Of a DNA stretch of 64,000 nucleotides, positions 24,657 through 34,780 are shown in pieces. Numbering within the stretch: position 1 is the stretch's first letter; each line of letters begins with the position of its first letter. Below the pieces are notes generated by a model. That model saw only the letters and a program-made list of their open reading frames with translations, was not told the DNA's origin and did no database searches. The stretch spans positions 2,232,001-2,296,000 of the forward strand of contig NZ_CP121111.1 of assembly GCF_029625335.1 (NCBI RefSeq), in the 5' to 3' direction. Origin of the DNA: Flavobacterium nitratireducens. Lineage in GTDB: Bacteria > Bacteroidota > Bacteroidia > Flavobacteriales > Flavobacteriaceae. The position numbers and the translations under genes are program-made.

Positions 24657-27077
24657 TTAAAGTTTGATTTTATCTAAAGCGTCGATCTCTTCATCACTAT
24701 GCTCAATGATGTCAATTTTAGGTTCTATAAATTCCTGTTCGTTAGCTAATGTTTTGTTTAAGGTCAATACTAATGAAGGCAATAACATTAAGTTAGACAA
24801 CATTCCAAATAATAAGGTTAATGAAATTAATCCACCCAGAGCAATTGTTCCTCCAAAACTTGAAAGCATGAAAACAGAGAATCCAAAGAACAATACGATA
24901 GAAGTATAAAACATACTTAAACCGGCATCGTTAAATGTAGCATATACTGATTTACGGATTTTCCAATTGTTTTTCTTTAATTCTTCTCGGTATTGTGCTA
25001 AGAATCGGACCGTGTCGTCTACCGAAAGTCCAAACGCAATTCCGAACACCAATATTGTTGATGGTTTTAATGGGATTCCTAAAAAGCCCATCAATCCTGC
25101 GGTTAACAATAATGGTAGTAAATTTGGAATAATAGAAACCAGAATCATTTTGAATGAACGGAACATAAATCCGATTAATAATGCCGTTAAGAAAAAGGCA
25201 AATACTAATGACGAAAGTAAGTTGTCTAGTAAGTAACCCGTTCCTTTTTGGAATACCAAAGCCTTACCAGTGATTGTAACATTGTAACGGTCTGGTGGGA
25301 AAATTTTATTGGCTTGTTTTCTAATTTCAGCTTCCACTTTTGGTATCGCACTTCCGTTCTCATCACGCATGAAAGTAGTGATTCGGGCAAATTGACCTGT
25401 CGAATCCACATAGCTTTTCATTAAATTTTCTTTGGAATTCTTTGTGGCATTTTTAGCATAAGATAGGATGAATCCCTGCTCTTGCGAAGTAGGTAAATCA
25501 TAATATTCTGGATTTCCATTGTAGTAAGCTTGTTTGGAATATTTAACTAAATTAACAATGGAAATAGGTTTAGATAGTTCTGGAATTTCATCTATGGCTT
25601 TCTCAAGTTCGTCCATACGTCTAAGCGTAGAAAGTTTCATAACACCTTTTTTGCGTTTAGTGTCAATCATAATTTCTAATGGCATAACCCCATCAAATTC
25701 TTTTTCGAAGAAAATAATATCTTGGAAAAAGGCTTCTTTTTTAGGCATGTCTTCGATTAAACTTCCCGAAATACGCATTTCGTAAATTCCAATAATACTG
25801 ATTACTAACAATGAAATGGCTACTACATAAACAGAAAAACGGTTGTATTTTATGTTGTGCAAAATCCAATCCATGAATTTTTTTACTGATCCACGGTCTA
25901 AGTGCTCAATATGGCGGTCTTTAGGTGCAGGTATGTAACTGTGAAAAATAGGAATAACTACAATACACAAAAAGAATAATAGCATGATGTTGATGGAAGT
26001 TACATTTCCAAACTCTATTAACAACTTGTTATTGGAAGAAATAAAGGTGAAAAAACCAATTGCTGTAGTAACATTGGTCATTAAAGTTGCCATACCAATT
26101 TTGGTTGTTACCCTTTGTAATGCTTTTACTTTGTTGCGGTGTACCTTGTATTCCTGATGGTATTTATTCGTTAGGAAAATACAGTTTGGAATCCCAATAA
26201 CAATAATCAATGAAGGTACTAAGGCAGTTAGAACCGTGATTTCGTAATTCATTAATCCTAAAACACCAAAAGACCACATTACCCCGATAACCACAATAAT
26301 GATGGAGATTAAGGTAGCTCTAAAGCTTCGGAAAAAGAAGAAAAACAATAAGGAAGTAACTAATAACGAAGCTCCAATAAAAAGACTGATTTCGTCAGTA
26401 ATTGTTTTGGCGTTTAGCGTTCGGATATAGGGCATACCTGAAACGCGCAAATCAATATTGGTTTCTTTTTCAAATTTTTCCACAGCAGGAACTAATTTGT
26501 CCAGAATATAATCTTTACGGGCTGCGGTGTTTACTATTTTCTTATCCATGTAAACTGCCGAACGAATGCTTCCGGATTTTTTGTTGAATAGCAATCCTTC
26601 GTAGAAAGGCATATCATTAAAAAGTTCTTTCCTGATTTTTTCCAGATAGCCTTTGTCCAGTGCTTGCTTTTGGTCTACAAAAGGGATTAATTCGAATTTT
26701 TGTAGGGAATCGTTTTTTTGAAGTTTTTTTAAATCGTTGATGGAAATAACTAAATCAATTGCTTTGTCTTTTTTTAGACTGTTCATTAGTGTATTCCAAG
26801 CTTTGAAGGCTTTTGGCGTAAATAAAGTATTGTCTTTTACCCCAATAATAACTAAGTTTCCTTCTTCACCAAATTTATTTAAGAACGCATTGTATTCTAC
26901 ATTTGCAATATTGTCTTCTGGTAACATATTGGCTTCAGTGAATGTAAAATGGATATTTTTCCATTGCATTCCTAAAAAAACAGTTATCGCAACGATAATG
27001 GATAACATTAAAATTTTATTTCGAAGAACAATACGAGCAATTAACTCCCAAAATCCCAAACTAAACCACTTGATCAT
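24657..27077 (-). CDS. MMPL/RND family transporter
   Basis: The 806-residue protein has the duplicated RND layout: one N-terminal helix, a large periplasmic loop, five helices (with GASLLVTSLLFFFFFRSFRATLI), then a second helix-loop-five-helix set (with NLLSSLVFAFFLTALLIGFMFRSFK). The conserved acidic motif FGLSVDDTVRFLAQYREE marks the proton pathway of the MMPL/SSD branch. Such proteins export lipids, hopanoids or hydrophobic compounds to the periplasm. There is no adjacent membrane-fusion protein or outer-membrane channel gene, so it may act alone. The downstream mscS gene probably shares its transcript. Confidence 0.9.
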   Translation of the reverse strand: MIKWFSLGFWELIARIVLRNKILMLSIIVAITVFLGMQWKNIHFTFTEANMLPEDNIANVEYNAFLNKFGEEGNLVIIGVKDNTLFTPKAFKAWNTLMNSLKKDKAIDLVISINDLKKLQKNDSLQKFELIPFVDQKQALDKGYLEKIRKELFNDMPFYEGLLFNKKSGSIRSAVYMDKKIVNTAARKDYILDKLVPAVEKFEKETNIDLRVSGMPYIRTLNAKTITDEISLFIGASLLVTSLLFFFFFRSFRATLISIIIVVIGVMWSFGVLGLMNYEITVLTALVPSLIIVIGIPNCIFLTNKYHQEYKVHRNKVKALQRVTTKIGMATLMTNVTTAIGFFTFISSNNKLLIEFGNVTSINIMLLFFLCIVVIPIFHSYIPAPKDRHIEHLDRGSVKKFMDWILHNIKYNRFSVYVVAISLLVISIIGIYEMRISGSLIEDMPKKEAFFQDIIFFEKEFDGVMPLEIMIDTKRKKGVMKLSTLRRMDELEKAIDEIPELSKPISIVNLVKYSKQAYYNGNPEYYDLPTSQEQGFILSYAKNATKNSKENLMKSYVDSTGQFARITTFMRDENGSAIPKVEAEIRKQANKIFPPDRYNVTITGKALVFQKGTGYLLDNLLSSLVFAFFLTALLIGFMFRSFKMILVSIIPNLLPLLLTAGLMGFLGIPLKPSTILVFGIAFGLSVDDTVRFLAQYREELKKNNWKIRKSVYATFNDAGLSMFYTSIVLFFGFSVFMLSSFGGTIALGGLISLTLLFGMLSNLMLLPSLVLTLNKTLANEQEFIEPKIDIIEHSDEEIDALDKIKL

Positions 27078-27267
27078 AATTGATATTTAAAGGCTGCAAA
27101 TGTAGTGAAATCAGCAGGAAAGCGCAGTACGATTTGTAAATTTTAAATTAAATTTAGGTTTTTTTAAGCCCTTATTTATGAAATCGTAAACTTAATTTTA
27201 GGCTTGTAAATTCTAACAAAGAATTTAGCATCTTTGTGTGGAATAAAAATTAATTATTTTTTGAACT

Positions 27268-29544
27268 ATGGTTTTGAAAAAATATAAAAATTCGCTGTTT
27301 TATTTGGGTGTAACAGGATTTTTCTCGGCTTTAATTTATATGATAATCGAGAAAGGAAAATTGTTAGAATTAAAGAAATCGAATCTTGTTATTTCTACTC
27401 AAGGGAATTCTTTTGATGATTTTATCCAATCCATGTTGCATAATTTTCAGGACCCTTTGGCCATTCTTTTGGCACAAATTGTAATGATTATTCTAACGGC
27501 TCGAATTTTTGGTTGGTTTTTCAAAAAAATAGGACAACCCACGGTTATTGGAGAAATTATTGCGGGTATTGTTCTTGGACCTTCCTTGGTGGGAATGTAC
27601 TTTCCAGAATTTTCTGCGGCATTATTTCCGGTGGCGTCTTTAGGCAATTTGAAATTTTTAAGTCAGATAGGATTAATTCTGTTCATGTTCGTAATCGGAA
27701 TGGAACTGGATGTGAAAGTTTTGAAAAACAAAGCAAGTGAAGCTATTGTAATTAGTCATGCCAGTATTATTATTCCCTTTGCTATGGGGATTGGCTTATC
27801 TTATTTTGTCTATAATCAGTTTGCCCCTCAAGGTGTAGAATTTCTTTCTTTTAGTCTTTTTATGGGAATTGCCATGAGTATAACGGCTTTCCCGGTTTTG
27901 GCTCGTATTGTTCAGGAGCGAGGGATTCACAAAACCCGTTTGGGTGCCATTGTAATTACCTGTGCTGCTGCCGATGATATTACCGCTTGGTGTTTACTAG
28001 CTGTGGTTATTGCCATTGTAAAGGCTGGTGATTTTGTTGGTTCACTGTATGTGATTTTTCTAGCATTACTGTATGTTTTGGCGATGCTTTTTATCGTAAA
28101 GCCATTCTTGAAAAGAATAGGGGATTTATATGCTGAAAAAGAAAATATTGGGAAGCCTGTAATGGCAATTTTCTTTCTGTTGTTGATTATTTCGTCTTAT
28201 GCTACCGAAGTTATTGGAATTCATGCTCTTTTTGGCGGATTTATGATGGGGGCTATTATGCCAGATATTGCTAAGTTCCGAATGATTTTTATCGAAAAGG
28301 TCGAAGATGTTTCTGTTATTCTATTGCTGCCTTTGTTTTTTGTGTTTACAGGATTGAATACTCAAGTAGGCTTACTAAATGATCCTTATTTGTGGAAAGT
28401 TACAGCAGGAATAATAGCTGTAGCTGTTATAGGTAAGTTTGTGGGGAGTGCTTTAGCAGCAAGGTTTGTGGGTCAAAATTGGCATGATAGTTTTACCATC
28501 GGAGCATTGATGAATACTCGAGGATTGATGGAACTAATTGTATTAAATATTGGTCTAGAACTTAAAGTACTTACACCTGAAGTTTTTACGATGATGGTCA
28601 TTATGGCATTGGTAACTACTTTTATGACGGGGCCTGCGCTAGATTTGTTGGATTTGATTTTTAAGAATACACGCGAATCAGAAACTGCTGAGTTGATTGA
28701 TGAAGATAAGTATCGTATTCTAATCTCCTTTGGTAATAATGAAAAAGGAAAAGCCTTGTTGCATTTGGCTAATGGTTTAACTAAAAAACAAAAAACGGCA
28801 ACGGTAATTACAGCTATGCATTTGTCGCAAAGTGATGAATTGCACTCCTTTAATATGGAAGAAATTGAAAGAGAAACTTTCGAACCTATTTATGATGAAT
28901 CAGATCATTTAGGGGTAAAGTTGCTTTCTATTTTTAAAGTGACCAATGATATTGAAACTGAAATAGCTGATGTGGCGAATAACGGTGATTATGATTTATT
29001 ATTGGTGGGTGTGGGTAAATCTATTTTTGAAGGAAGTTTGCTGGGTAAAGTAATTGGATTTACCACAAGAATTATTAATCCAGATCGTTTGATTGATAAG
29101 TTCAAAGGAAAAGAAGGATTGTTTGAAAATTCGCCTTTTGATGAACGCACCAGACAAATTGTGGCTAAGACCAAAAAACCTTTGGGAATTTTAATCGATA
29201 ATGATTTTGAAGCGTTGAATCAGGTTTTTGTGCCTATAATCAAATCGGATGATGCCATTTTGATTGATATTGTTCAGAAAATGGTTTTTAATAGCAATTC
29301 TAAAATCAATATTTTAGATATGAATGGTATTTTGAAAAATAATTTTGTGATGCAAAGTGCGGTTTCGGTTTTGTTGCAAAAATTTCCAAATAATATCAGT
29401 GTAATTAATCAGGATGTTATGGATACTAACTTTTTAAAAGAACAAGATTTAATGTTGATTAGTTTAGAAAGTTGGAAAGCAGTGCTTGATACAGACGTGA
29501 ATTTACCTCTAGGATTTTCTTCTGTATTAATTATTAGAGCCTAA
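27268..29544 (+). CDS. Cation:proton antiporter (CPA2/KefB-type) with C-terminal soluble domain
   Basis: The 758-residue protein has about 13 membrane helices (residues ~15-460), including GQPTVIGEIIAGIVLGPSLVG and the ion-site segment ITCAAADDITAWCLLA with the paired aspartates of CPA2 antiporters. The C-terminal 290 residues are soluble and repeat a Rossmann-like, universal-stress-protein-like pattern (KYRILISFGNNEKGKALL, DYDLLLVGVG). It likely exchanges Na+ or K+ for protons at the inner membrane, with the tail sensing a nucleotide or metabolite. The SMR exporter gene starts 2 bases after its stop, so the two are co-transcribed. Confidence 0.9.
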   Translation: MVLKKYKNSLFYLGVTGFFSALIYMIIEKGKLLELKKSNLVISTQGNSFDDFIQSMLHNFQDPLAILLAQIVMIILTARIFGWFFKKIGQPTVIGEIIAGIVLGPSLVGMYFPEFSAALFPVASLGNLKFLSQIGLILFMFVIGMELDVKVLKNKASEAIVISHASIIIPFAMGIGLSYFVYNQFAPQGVEFLSFSLFMGIAMSITAFPVLARIVQERGIHKTRLGAIVITCAAADDITAWCLLAVVIAIVKAGDFVGSLYVIFLALLYVLAMLFIVKPFLKRIGDLYAEKENIGKPVMAIFFLLLIISSYATEVIGIHALFGGFMMGAIMPDIAKFRMIFIEKVEDVSVILLLPLFFVFTGLNTQVGLLNDPYLWKVTAGIIAVAVIGKFVGSALAARFVGQNWHDSFTIGALMNTRGLMELIVLNIGLELKVLTPEVFTMMVIMALVTTFMTGPALDLLDLIFKNTRESETAELIDEDKYRILISFGNNEKGKALLHLANGLTKKQKTATVITAMHLSQSDELHSFNMEEIERETFEPIYDESDHLGVKLLSIFKVTNDIETEIADVANNGDYDLLLVGVGKSIFEGSLLGKVIGFTTRIINPDRLIDKFKGKEGLFENSPFDERTRQIVAKTKKPLGILIDNDFEALNQVFVPIIKSDDAILIDIVQKMVFNSNSKINILDMNGILKNNFVMQSAVSVLLQKFPNNISVINQDVMDTNFLKEQDLMLISLESWKAVLDTDVNLPLGFSSVLIIRA

Positions 29545-29546
29545 AG

Positions 29547-29876
29547 ATGAGTTGGATTTTATTAATAATTGGTGGTTTGTTTGAAGTAGCTTTTGCTTCT
29601 TGTTTGGGAAAGGCCAAAGAAACTACTGGAATGGAATCGGCATACTGGATGTTGGGATTTTTGTTGAGTCTTACAGCAAGTATGTTTTTATTGTACAAAG
29701 CCACGCAGGAATTGCCTATTGGGACTGCTTATGCGGTTTGGACAGGAATAGGAGCTGTAGGAACAGTTCTAGTAGGAATCTTTGTTTTTAAAGAACCAGC
29801 TACTTTCTGGCGATTATTCTTTATTGTTACTTTGATAGGTTCTATTATTGGATTGAAATTTGTATCCAATCACTAA
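29547..29876 (+). CDS. sugE: SMR family exporter, SugE/Gdx-type
   Basis: The 109-residue protein has four membrane helices and the essential glutamate of the small multidrug resistance family at E13 in LFEVAFA. The segment LPIGTAYAVWTGIGAVGTV matches the SugE/Gdx branch (guanidinium exporters) rather than the EmrE branch. It functions as a dual-topology dimer in the inner membrane, exchanging substrate for protons. There is no guanidine riboswitch in the 2-base gap to the antiporter gene, so it is expressed with that gene. Its stop overlaps the convergent DUF5686 gene by 4 bases. Confidence 0.88.
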   Translation: MSWILLIIGGLFEVAFASCLGKAKETTGMESAYWMLGFLLSLTASMFLLYKATQELPIGTAYAVWTGIGAVGTVLVGIFVFKEPATFWRLFFIVTLIGSIIGLKFVSNH

Positions 29877-32368
29877 AAACCTAAATTCAGTACATAACTC
29901 AATTTGATGGTAATATTGTCTTGTAGTTTTGGTAGCTGATTAGAACCATAACGGAAAAATGTAGTTAATCCTAAGCCATTAAAAATTTGGTTTAATTCGA
30001 TTCCCGATTCAAAAAAACCATCCTTTAAGGTTTTGAAATTTAATCCCAGATGTTGTTCGGGATGTTCTAGATTTCCCCAAGCCATTCTGGAAACTAATAC
30101 CAGTGATGGCTTTATTTTTTTCAATAAGGTGACACGGTTAAAAGCGTGTTTGAATTGAAAATAGGCATATTTATTAGAGAAAAACTCATTGAAAAACATG
30201 GTCTCAAAACTGTTTTTTCCTCCAAAAGTAATTCTTTGGATAATGGTTTCTTTAGTAATATTATTTGGAGAGGTATTGTACAAATGGGTCAATGGAACAT
30301 CCCCCTTGGCATAACCTGCCTGAACTAATAAAGAGGTTTTATGACCGTTGAGGTATTTTTTTTCATATTCGGTTTTGAAGTCAAATTTGCTAAAATCAAA
30401 ATCATTTTTCCATAGATTACCTATGGTTTGAGTAAATTGAAAGGTGAATTTTGGATAGCGTTTTTCTGTTTCAATTCGGCCAGTTGGGGTTTGCATGTAA
30501 TCGCTAAAAGGACTCCATTGTAAGGAAACCATAGCAGTCGATATGTTGTAAGCTGTAAATAGTTTGTCTTTTAGATGGAACGCATAATCAAATTTTGGTG
30601 TTATCTCGCTTTTAGAAATCTCCCAAACGCTTTCGGTTTTTGGGATTTTCTTCGTTTCTATATAGGTTTTCCAACTTATGTAATTGTAAAAAGTGCTGAT
30701 ATTTATTGGTCTTGGGTCGTAAATTTTGAAAGGCTTTTTTTCGATAGAAAATGAGGTACTCGCAATTTCTCGAATATCATCTGTATAGGAAAACCCTAAC
30801 CAAGAGTTGGTACGGCTATCCATTTTAACCGCAGCTCCAATACTCCCTTTAAAAATTCCATCTTTGGTTCCATAGGCATAATAGCCATCTATTCGGAACA
30901 GTTTAGAAAGTCTGTCATTGGTTACCCCGCCTAAGCCTAAACGGAAACCTTCGTAATTGTTGTAGCTAAATATTTTACGCAAGTCTAAATCAAAAAAGCC
31001 AATAGGTAAATACCCATTGATTGCTTTCTTGCCAAATTGTACACGATTTGCAATTTTTCTTCTTACTGAAATGCTATCAAGTTCGTTGTAAGTTCTTTTG
31101 CTTCTGTTGTCTATGCTGTCCTTTCGATAATTTTTCCAAAAAGAATCTTCTTTTTTAAAAGCAGTTTTATCTATTTCTACAGCAAAATTTGGATTCAAAA
31201 TTTGGACTTCGGTGTTGTTTTTAATGTCAAAATTATAGCTGTCAGACAGTAAATAAATATAATCCGATGGTTGTTTTTTTCTCGGACTTAAATCCTGTTT
31301 CATGTCGCCATCAAATTGAATCGTACCACCGAATATTTTAATATCATCATCGTTTTTTCCTTTGATAATTTGGAAATTTTTGTGTCTTGGAAACCAAATA
31401 TTTTCTGTTGGATTGTATTCGAATTCATGAGTCCCGCTGATGTCCAGTAGCCCTCTAATACGCATTATAGCTTTAGTGATAGCGTAATTATTTTGGTCAA
31501 CATACAAAATACCTTCTAGTCCTTTGGCTTTGCTTTTCTTTTTGTTTTTAAAGTAAATCATATAAGCATTTCTGCCACTGATGACTACTGTATCCAAAAG
31601 TTTATAGTTGTATTCCCTAATAGCATCATCAGCTATAGGACTGTTGTATTTGGTTTCAAAAAGTTCGTATTTGGGTTCGTATATGGAAAAAGATTGTAGG
31701 TTAAAAGCAAGGATTTCATATAGCGGTTGTTTTAATCCTGCCATTTTAGTCCCCAGAATGGTTTCTTTTAAGGTTTTGTTACTAAACTGATATTGTGACA
31801 CTTTTTCCGTTTGGAATAAATGGCGTTTGCTTACGGTAGTTTTGAATTTGTAATTGGCAGAGTCAATTTTAAAATAGACACCTTCTTTTGTTTTTTTGAC
31901 GATAATGGAATCTATTTTTCCAGCAATCGAATCAGGATTGGCCGAAACAACTAATTTGTTGTAGGTTTTGAATTCAAAACTTTGAAGTCTTTTTTGAGGA
32001 TTATTATTGTCTTTTAATGCAATGGTTTTTTTGATGATGGCAGTTGCCGCATTTTCCGAATTGACTACTACTTCATTGAGCTTGTCTGTTTTTTGCGTAA
32101 GCAGCACCGGGTAAAAATGATTGTTTTGCGCAACATTTATTTTTATTTTTTGGTAACCAATGTAGGAAACATAAAAATAGGAAATAGGGTTTTGAGATAG
32201 GATGCTGAATTTTCCATCTACATCTGAAGTGCTAATAACACCATTGTTAGTTGTAATAGTAGCAAAAGCAAGTGTTTTTGTTGTGCTGGATTCTTTAACA
32301 ATTCCATTGATTCGAAATTGTGCTTGAAGCGAAAGGCTAAAGAATAAAAACAAAAAAAGATGCTTCAT
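29873..32368 (-). CDS. DUF5686 outer-membrane protein with carboxypeptidase-like regulatory domain
   Basis: I start at the ATG at 32368 (MKHLFLFLFFSLSLQAQ), which begins a clean signal peptide; the frame extends 16 codons further upstream, but those residues are not signal-like. The mature 814-or-so residues start with a carboxypeptidase-regulatory-like beta-sandwich (FRINGIVKESSTTKTLAFATI, about 20-95). The long DUF5686 region follows, ending in outer-membrane-barrel-like strands and a terminal aromatic-bounded strand (KLSYVLNLGF). The barrel half suggests an outer-membrane protein of unknown role, common and often multi-copy in flavobacteria. Its 3' end overlaps sugE by 4 bases. Confidence 0.87.
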   Translation of the reverse strand: MKHLFLFLFFSLSLQAQFRINGIVKESSTTKTLAFATITTNNGVISTSDVDGKFSILSQNPISYFYVSYIGYQKIKINVAQNNHFYPVLLTQKTDKLNEVVVNSENAATAIIKKTIALKDNNNPQKRLQSFEFKTYNKLVVSANPDSIAGKIDSIIVKKTKEGVYFKIDSANYKFKTTVSKRHLFQTEKVSQYQFSNKTLKETILGTKMAGLKQPLYEILAFNLQSFSIYEPKYELFETKYNSPIADDAIREYNYKLLDTVVISGRNAYMIYFKNKKKSKAKGLEGILYVDQNNYAITKAIMRIRGLLDISGTHEFEYNPTENIWFPRHKNFQIIKGKNDDDIKIFGGTIQFDGDMKQDLSPRKKQPSDYIYLLSDSYNFDIKNNTEVQILNPNFAVEIDKTAFKKEDSFWKNYRKDSIDNRSKRTYNELDSISVRRKIANRVQFGKKAINGYLPIGFFDLDLRKIFSYNNYEGFRLGLGGVTNDRLSKLFRIDGYYAYGTKDGIFKGSIGAAVKMDSRTNSWLGFSYTDDIREIASTSFSIEKKPFKIYDPRPINISTFYNYISWKTYIETKKIPKTESVWEISKSEITPKFDYAFHLKDKLFTAYNISTAMVSLQWSPFSDYMQTPTGRIETEKRYPKFTFQFTQTIGNLWKNDFDFSKFDFKTEYEKKYLNGHKTSLLVQAGYAKGDVPLTHLYNTSPNNITKETIIQRITFGGKNSFETMFFNEFFSNKYAYFQFKHAFNRVTLLKKIKPSLVLVSRMAWGNLEHPEQHLGLNFKTLKDGFFESGIELNQIFNGLGLTTFFRYGSNQLPKLQDNITIKLSYVLNLGF

Positions 32369-32429
32369 AGAGTGGGTTTGTATCAAAACGTAAGTGAATT
32401 CATTTTGGTATGGCAAAAGTAGGAATAAA

Positions 32430-32462
32430 AAATCCGTCGAGACAGAACATCAGGACGGATTT
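32430..32462 (-). terminator. Rho-independent terminator of frr
   Basis: AAATCCGTC pairs with GACGGATTT around a 15-base loop, with an A-tract to its left that reads as a U-run on the minus strand, 22 bases past the frr stop. Confidence 0.75.
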
Positions 32463-32483
32463 CAATATGTTTTTGTTTGAAAG

Positions 32484-33047
32484 TTATACTTTCATGATTT
32501 CTGCTTCTTTTAGAACAAGAAGTTCGTCAATCTTTTTAATGTAAGTATTCGTTAGATTTTGAACATCTTCTTCGGCACTTTTACATACATCTTCAGAAGT
32601 TCCTTCTTTTTCTAGTTTTTTGATGTCAGTATTCGCATCTTTTCTAGCATTTCTAATCCCGATTTTAGCATCTTCAGCTTCCGCTTTAGCTTGTTTCGCT
32701 AATTCACGACGACGATCTTCTGTCAAAGGTGGAACACTAATAATGATTACATCACCATTGTTCATTGGATTAAATCCTAGGTTAGCAATCATGATTGCTT
32801 TTTCAATGGTTTGCAACATGCTTTTTTCAAAAGGCTGCAAAGTTATTGTTCTAGCATCAGGTATGCTTATTTTAGCAACTTGATTTAAAGGTGTTGATGA
32901 GCCGTAATAGTCTACAAAAACACTCCCCAACATAGCAGGAGAAGCCTTACCAGCACGTATATTTAGAAATTCTTTTTCTAAGTGAGCGATTGAACCTTCC
33001 ATAGATTCTTGAGCGCTATCTAATATAAATTCAATTTCTTCAGTCAT
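32484..33047 (-). CDS. frr: Ribosome recycling factor
   Basis: The 187-residue protein is of normal length and shows the family's core SMEGSIAHLEKEFLNIRAGKASP, NPMNNGDVIIISVPPLTEDRR and the long three-helix bundle. It splits post-termination ribosomes together with EF-G. It lies downstream of pyrH on the same strand, the standard bacterial order, with a 71-base gap that contains a TTTTAGA simple repeat (33052-33090). A terminator follows the gene. Confidence 0.96.
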   Translation of the reverse strand: MTEEIEFILDSAQESMEGSIAHLEKEFLNIRAGKASPAMLGSVFVDYYGSSTPLNQVAKISIPDARTITLQPFEKSMLQTIEKAIMIANLGFNPMNNGDVIIISVPPLTEDRRRELAKQAKAEAEDAKIGIRNARKDANTDIKKLEKEGTSEDVCKSAEEDVQNLTNTYIKKIDELLVLKEAEIMKV

Positions 33048-33051
33048 TTTA

Positions 33052-33090
33052 TTTCAGATTTTAGATTTTAGATTTTAGATTTCAGATTTC
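33052..33090. repeat. Simple repeat, TTTTAGA units
   Basis: Direct repeats of TTTTAGA and TTTCAGA units lie between pyrH and frr. A close relative is found ahead of recJ (12390-12425), sharing about 20 bases of the unit pattern. Confidence 0.75.
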
Positions 33091-33118
33091 CTGCTATCTG
33101 TAAACTGCCATCTGCTAT

Positions 33119-33826
33119 TTATATATTTACTACAGTTCCAATATTTTCTCCATCGCAGATTCTTTCTAAGTTTCCGCTTTTGTTCATGTCAAAAATAAGG
33201 ATAGGTAATTTATTTTCTTGGCTTAAAGTAAAGGCTGTAGTGTCCATTACATTTAGTCCTTTTTTGATTACATCATCAAATGAGATAAAGTCGAATTTAA
33301 CTGCCGAAGCATTTTTCTCTGGGTCAGAATCGTAAACTCCATCTACACGTGTTCCTTTTAAAATCACATCAGCGTTGATTTCGATTCCACGTAATACAGC
33401 AGCTGTATCGGTTGTAAAGTAAGGGTTTCCTGTTCCAGCTCCAAAAATTACAATTCTTCCTTTTTCTAAGTGTCTGTCGGCTCTTCTTTTAATATAAGGT
33501 TCAGCGATAGACTCCATTTTTAAAGCAGTTTGTAAACGTGTTTTCATGCCTTTTTCTTCAAGAGCACCTTGTAAAGCCATTCCGTTTATAACGGTTGCAA
33601 GCATTCCCATATAATCTCCTTGCACTCTGTCCATTCCGTTGCTTGCTCCTGCAACTCCTCTAAAGATATTTCCTCCGCCAATTACGATGGCAATTTCTAC
33701 TCCTTTTGCGTGTACTTTTTTGATTTCTTCAGCATATTCAGCTAATCTTACAGGGTCAATTCCATATTGACGGTCTCCCATTAAAGCTTCTCCGCTTAAT
33801 TTTAGAAGAATTCTTTTGTATTTCAT
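33119..33826 (-). CDS. pyrH: Uridylate (UMP) kinase
   Basis: I start at the ATG at 33826 ([17 protein letters not shown], 235 residues), the usual start of the family; the open frame extends 36 codons further, but that extension has no counterpart in homologues. Signature segments are [24 protein letters not shown], and the late [20 protein letters not shown]. The enzyme phosphorylates UMP to UDP using ATP, as an allosteric hexamer in the cytoplasm. It lies between a patatin gene (61 bases upstream) and frr, on one strand. Confidence 0.95.
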   Translation of the reverse strand: MKYKRILLKLSGEALMGDRQYGIDPVRLAEYAEEIKKVHAKGVEIAIVIGGGNIFRGVAGASNGMDRVQGDYMGMLATVINGMALQGALEEKGMKTRLQTALKMESIAEPYIKRRADRHLEKGRIVIFGAGTGNPYFTTDTAAVLRGIEINADVILKGTRVDGVYDSDPEKNASAVKFDFISFDDVIKKGLNVMDTTAFTLSQENKLPILIFDMNKSGNLERICDGENIGTVVNI

Positions 33827-33887
33827 GTGTATGTTGCGTTGATTGGTGCAAATATAGGGATATTCTTTTTTTCTGAAATAGCACGAC

Positions 33888-34673
33888 TTAAATTTTATAA
33901 ATTTTGTTTTCAAAGCTGTATTTGGCAGCCTCATAGCCTAAATTGAAAATCGTATCCATTTTCGTTTTATTGGTTTCGAAGGTACTATAAACACTCAGTT
34001 CTTTAGGTTGAATAATCCAATCACATTGATTGAATTTCGATATATTAGCGTGTTCCGAAAGGATATCAAATGCTCTTGTGGTAACCGCTCGAATAGAATT
34101 TAAATCCTCTGGTTTAATGTTGTTAATAGGACTTACATAGACGCCAATAATAGTATCGCAATTTTTTCGAAGTAAATCAGTTGGGAAATGATTTAAAATA
34201 CCGCCATCGCTATAGTGATTGCCATTAATTTGATACGGCGAAATCACTCCAGGGAACGAACACGAGGCGATGAGTGCGTCGACAATCTTGGTTTCTGAAT
34301 CAAATATTTTAAGTTGGCCTTTAATCATATCGGTAGCGGTGATTTGGGTAGGGATTTCCAAATCAGATAGTTTCGCCTCTTTAAAAACAGCATGAAAATA
34401 ATCTTTGAAGGCTTCCGAATCAATCAAACCTGCTTTAGTAAATGTAATATGTCGCCAATGAAAAAAATAGATGGACTTGAAAAAGTCTAAGATTTCCTCG
34501 GGAGTTTTGCCCCAAGCATACATAGCACCAACAATGGAACCTGCACTGGTTCCTGCAATTTTTGTGGGACGTATGTTTTGTTCTTCTAAAAATTTGATAG
34601 CACCCGCATGGGCTAAACCCTTTGTCCCACCACCCGAAAGCGCTAAGCCAATTGATTTTGTGTGTAAGTTCAT
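33888..34673 (-). CDS. Patatin-like phospholipase
   Basis: The 261-residue protein begins directly with the oxyanion loop SGGGTKG (13-19). The nucleophile elbow GTSAG places the serine at 43, and the DGG motif places the aspartate at 156, together giving the patatin Ser-Asp dyad. It probably hydrolyses acyl esters of phospholipids or lysophospholipids. There is no signal peptide or membrane barrel, so it is a cytoplasmic single-domain member of the RssA/YchK type. It lies upstream of pyrH on the same strand, so co-transcription is possible. Confidence 0.9.
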   Translation of the reverse strand: MNLHTKSIGLALSGGGTKGLAHAGAIKFLEEQNIRPTKIAGTSAGSIVGAMYAWGKTPEEILDFFKSIYFFHWRHITFTKAGLIDSEAFKDYFHAVFKEAKLSDLEIPTQITATDMIKGQLKIFDSETKIVDALIASCSFPGVISPYQINGNHYSDGGILNHFPTDLLRKNCDTIIGVYVSPINNIKPEDLNSIRAVTTRAFDILSEHANISKFNQCDWIIQPKELSVYSTFETNKTKMDTIFNLGYEAAKYSFENKIYKI

Positions 34674-34755
34674 TATTGGGGTTGTTTTTTATAAAATTAC
34701 GACTTTTGTTCATTTGAATGTGATTTTTGTCATAGTAAATCCATTCTTTGTGCTG

Positions 34756-34763
34756 TATTTTTG
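34756..34763 (+). promoter_or_regulatory. -7 promoter box, thioredoxin-like gene
   Basis: TATTTTTG fits TAnnTTTG and lies 17 bases before the ATG at 34781, giving a short leader. Confidence 0.5.
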
Positions 34764-34780
34764 TTTAAAAATTAAAAGAT

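Noticed and set aside
29487..29546. Guanidine riboswitch ahead of the SugE/Gdx-type gene
   Set aside because: The gene begins 2 bases after the antiporter stop, leaving no space for a leader; no ykkC-type motif is seen.
33827..33934. N-terminal extension of pyrH by 36 codons
   Set aside because: The extension overlaps the end of the patatin gene, has no resemblance to the kinase family, and the ATG at 33826 gives the standard start.
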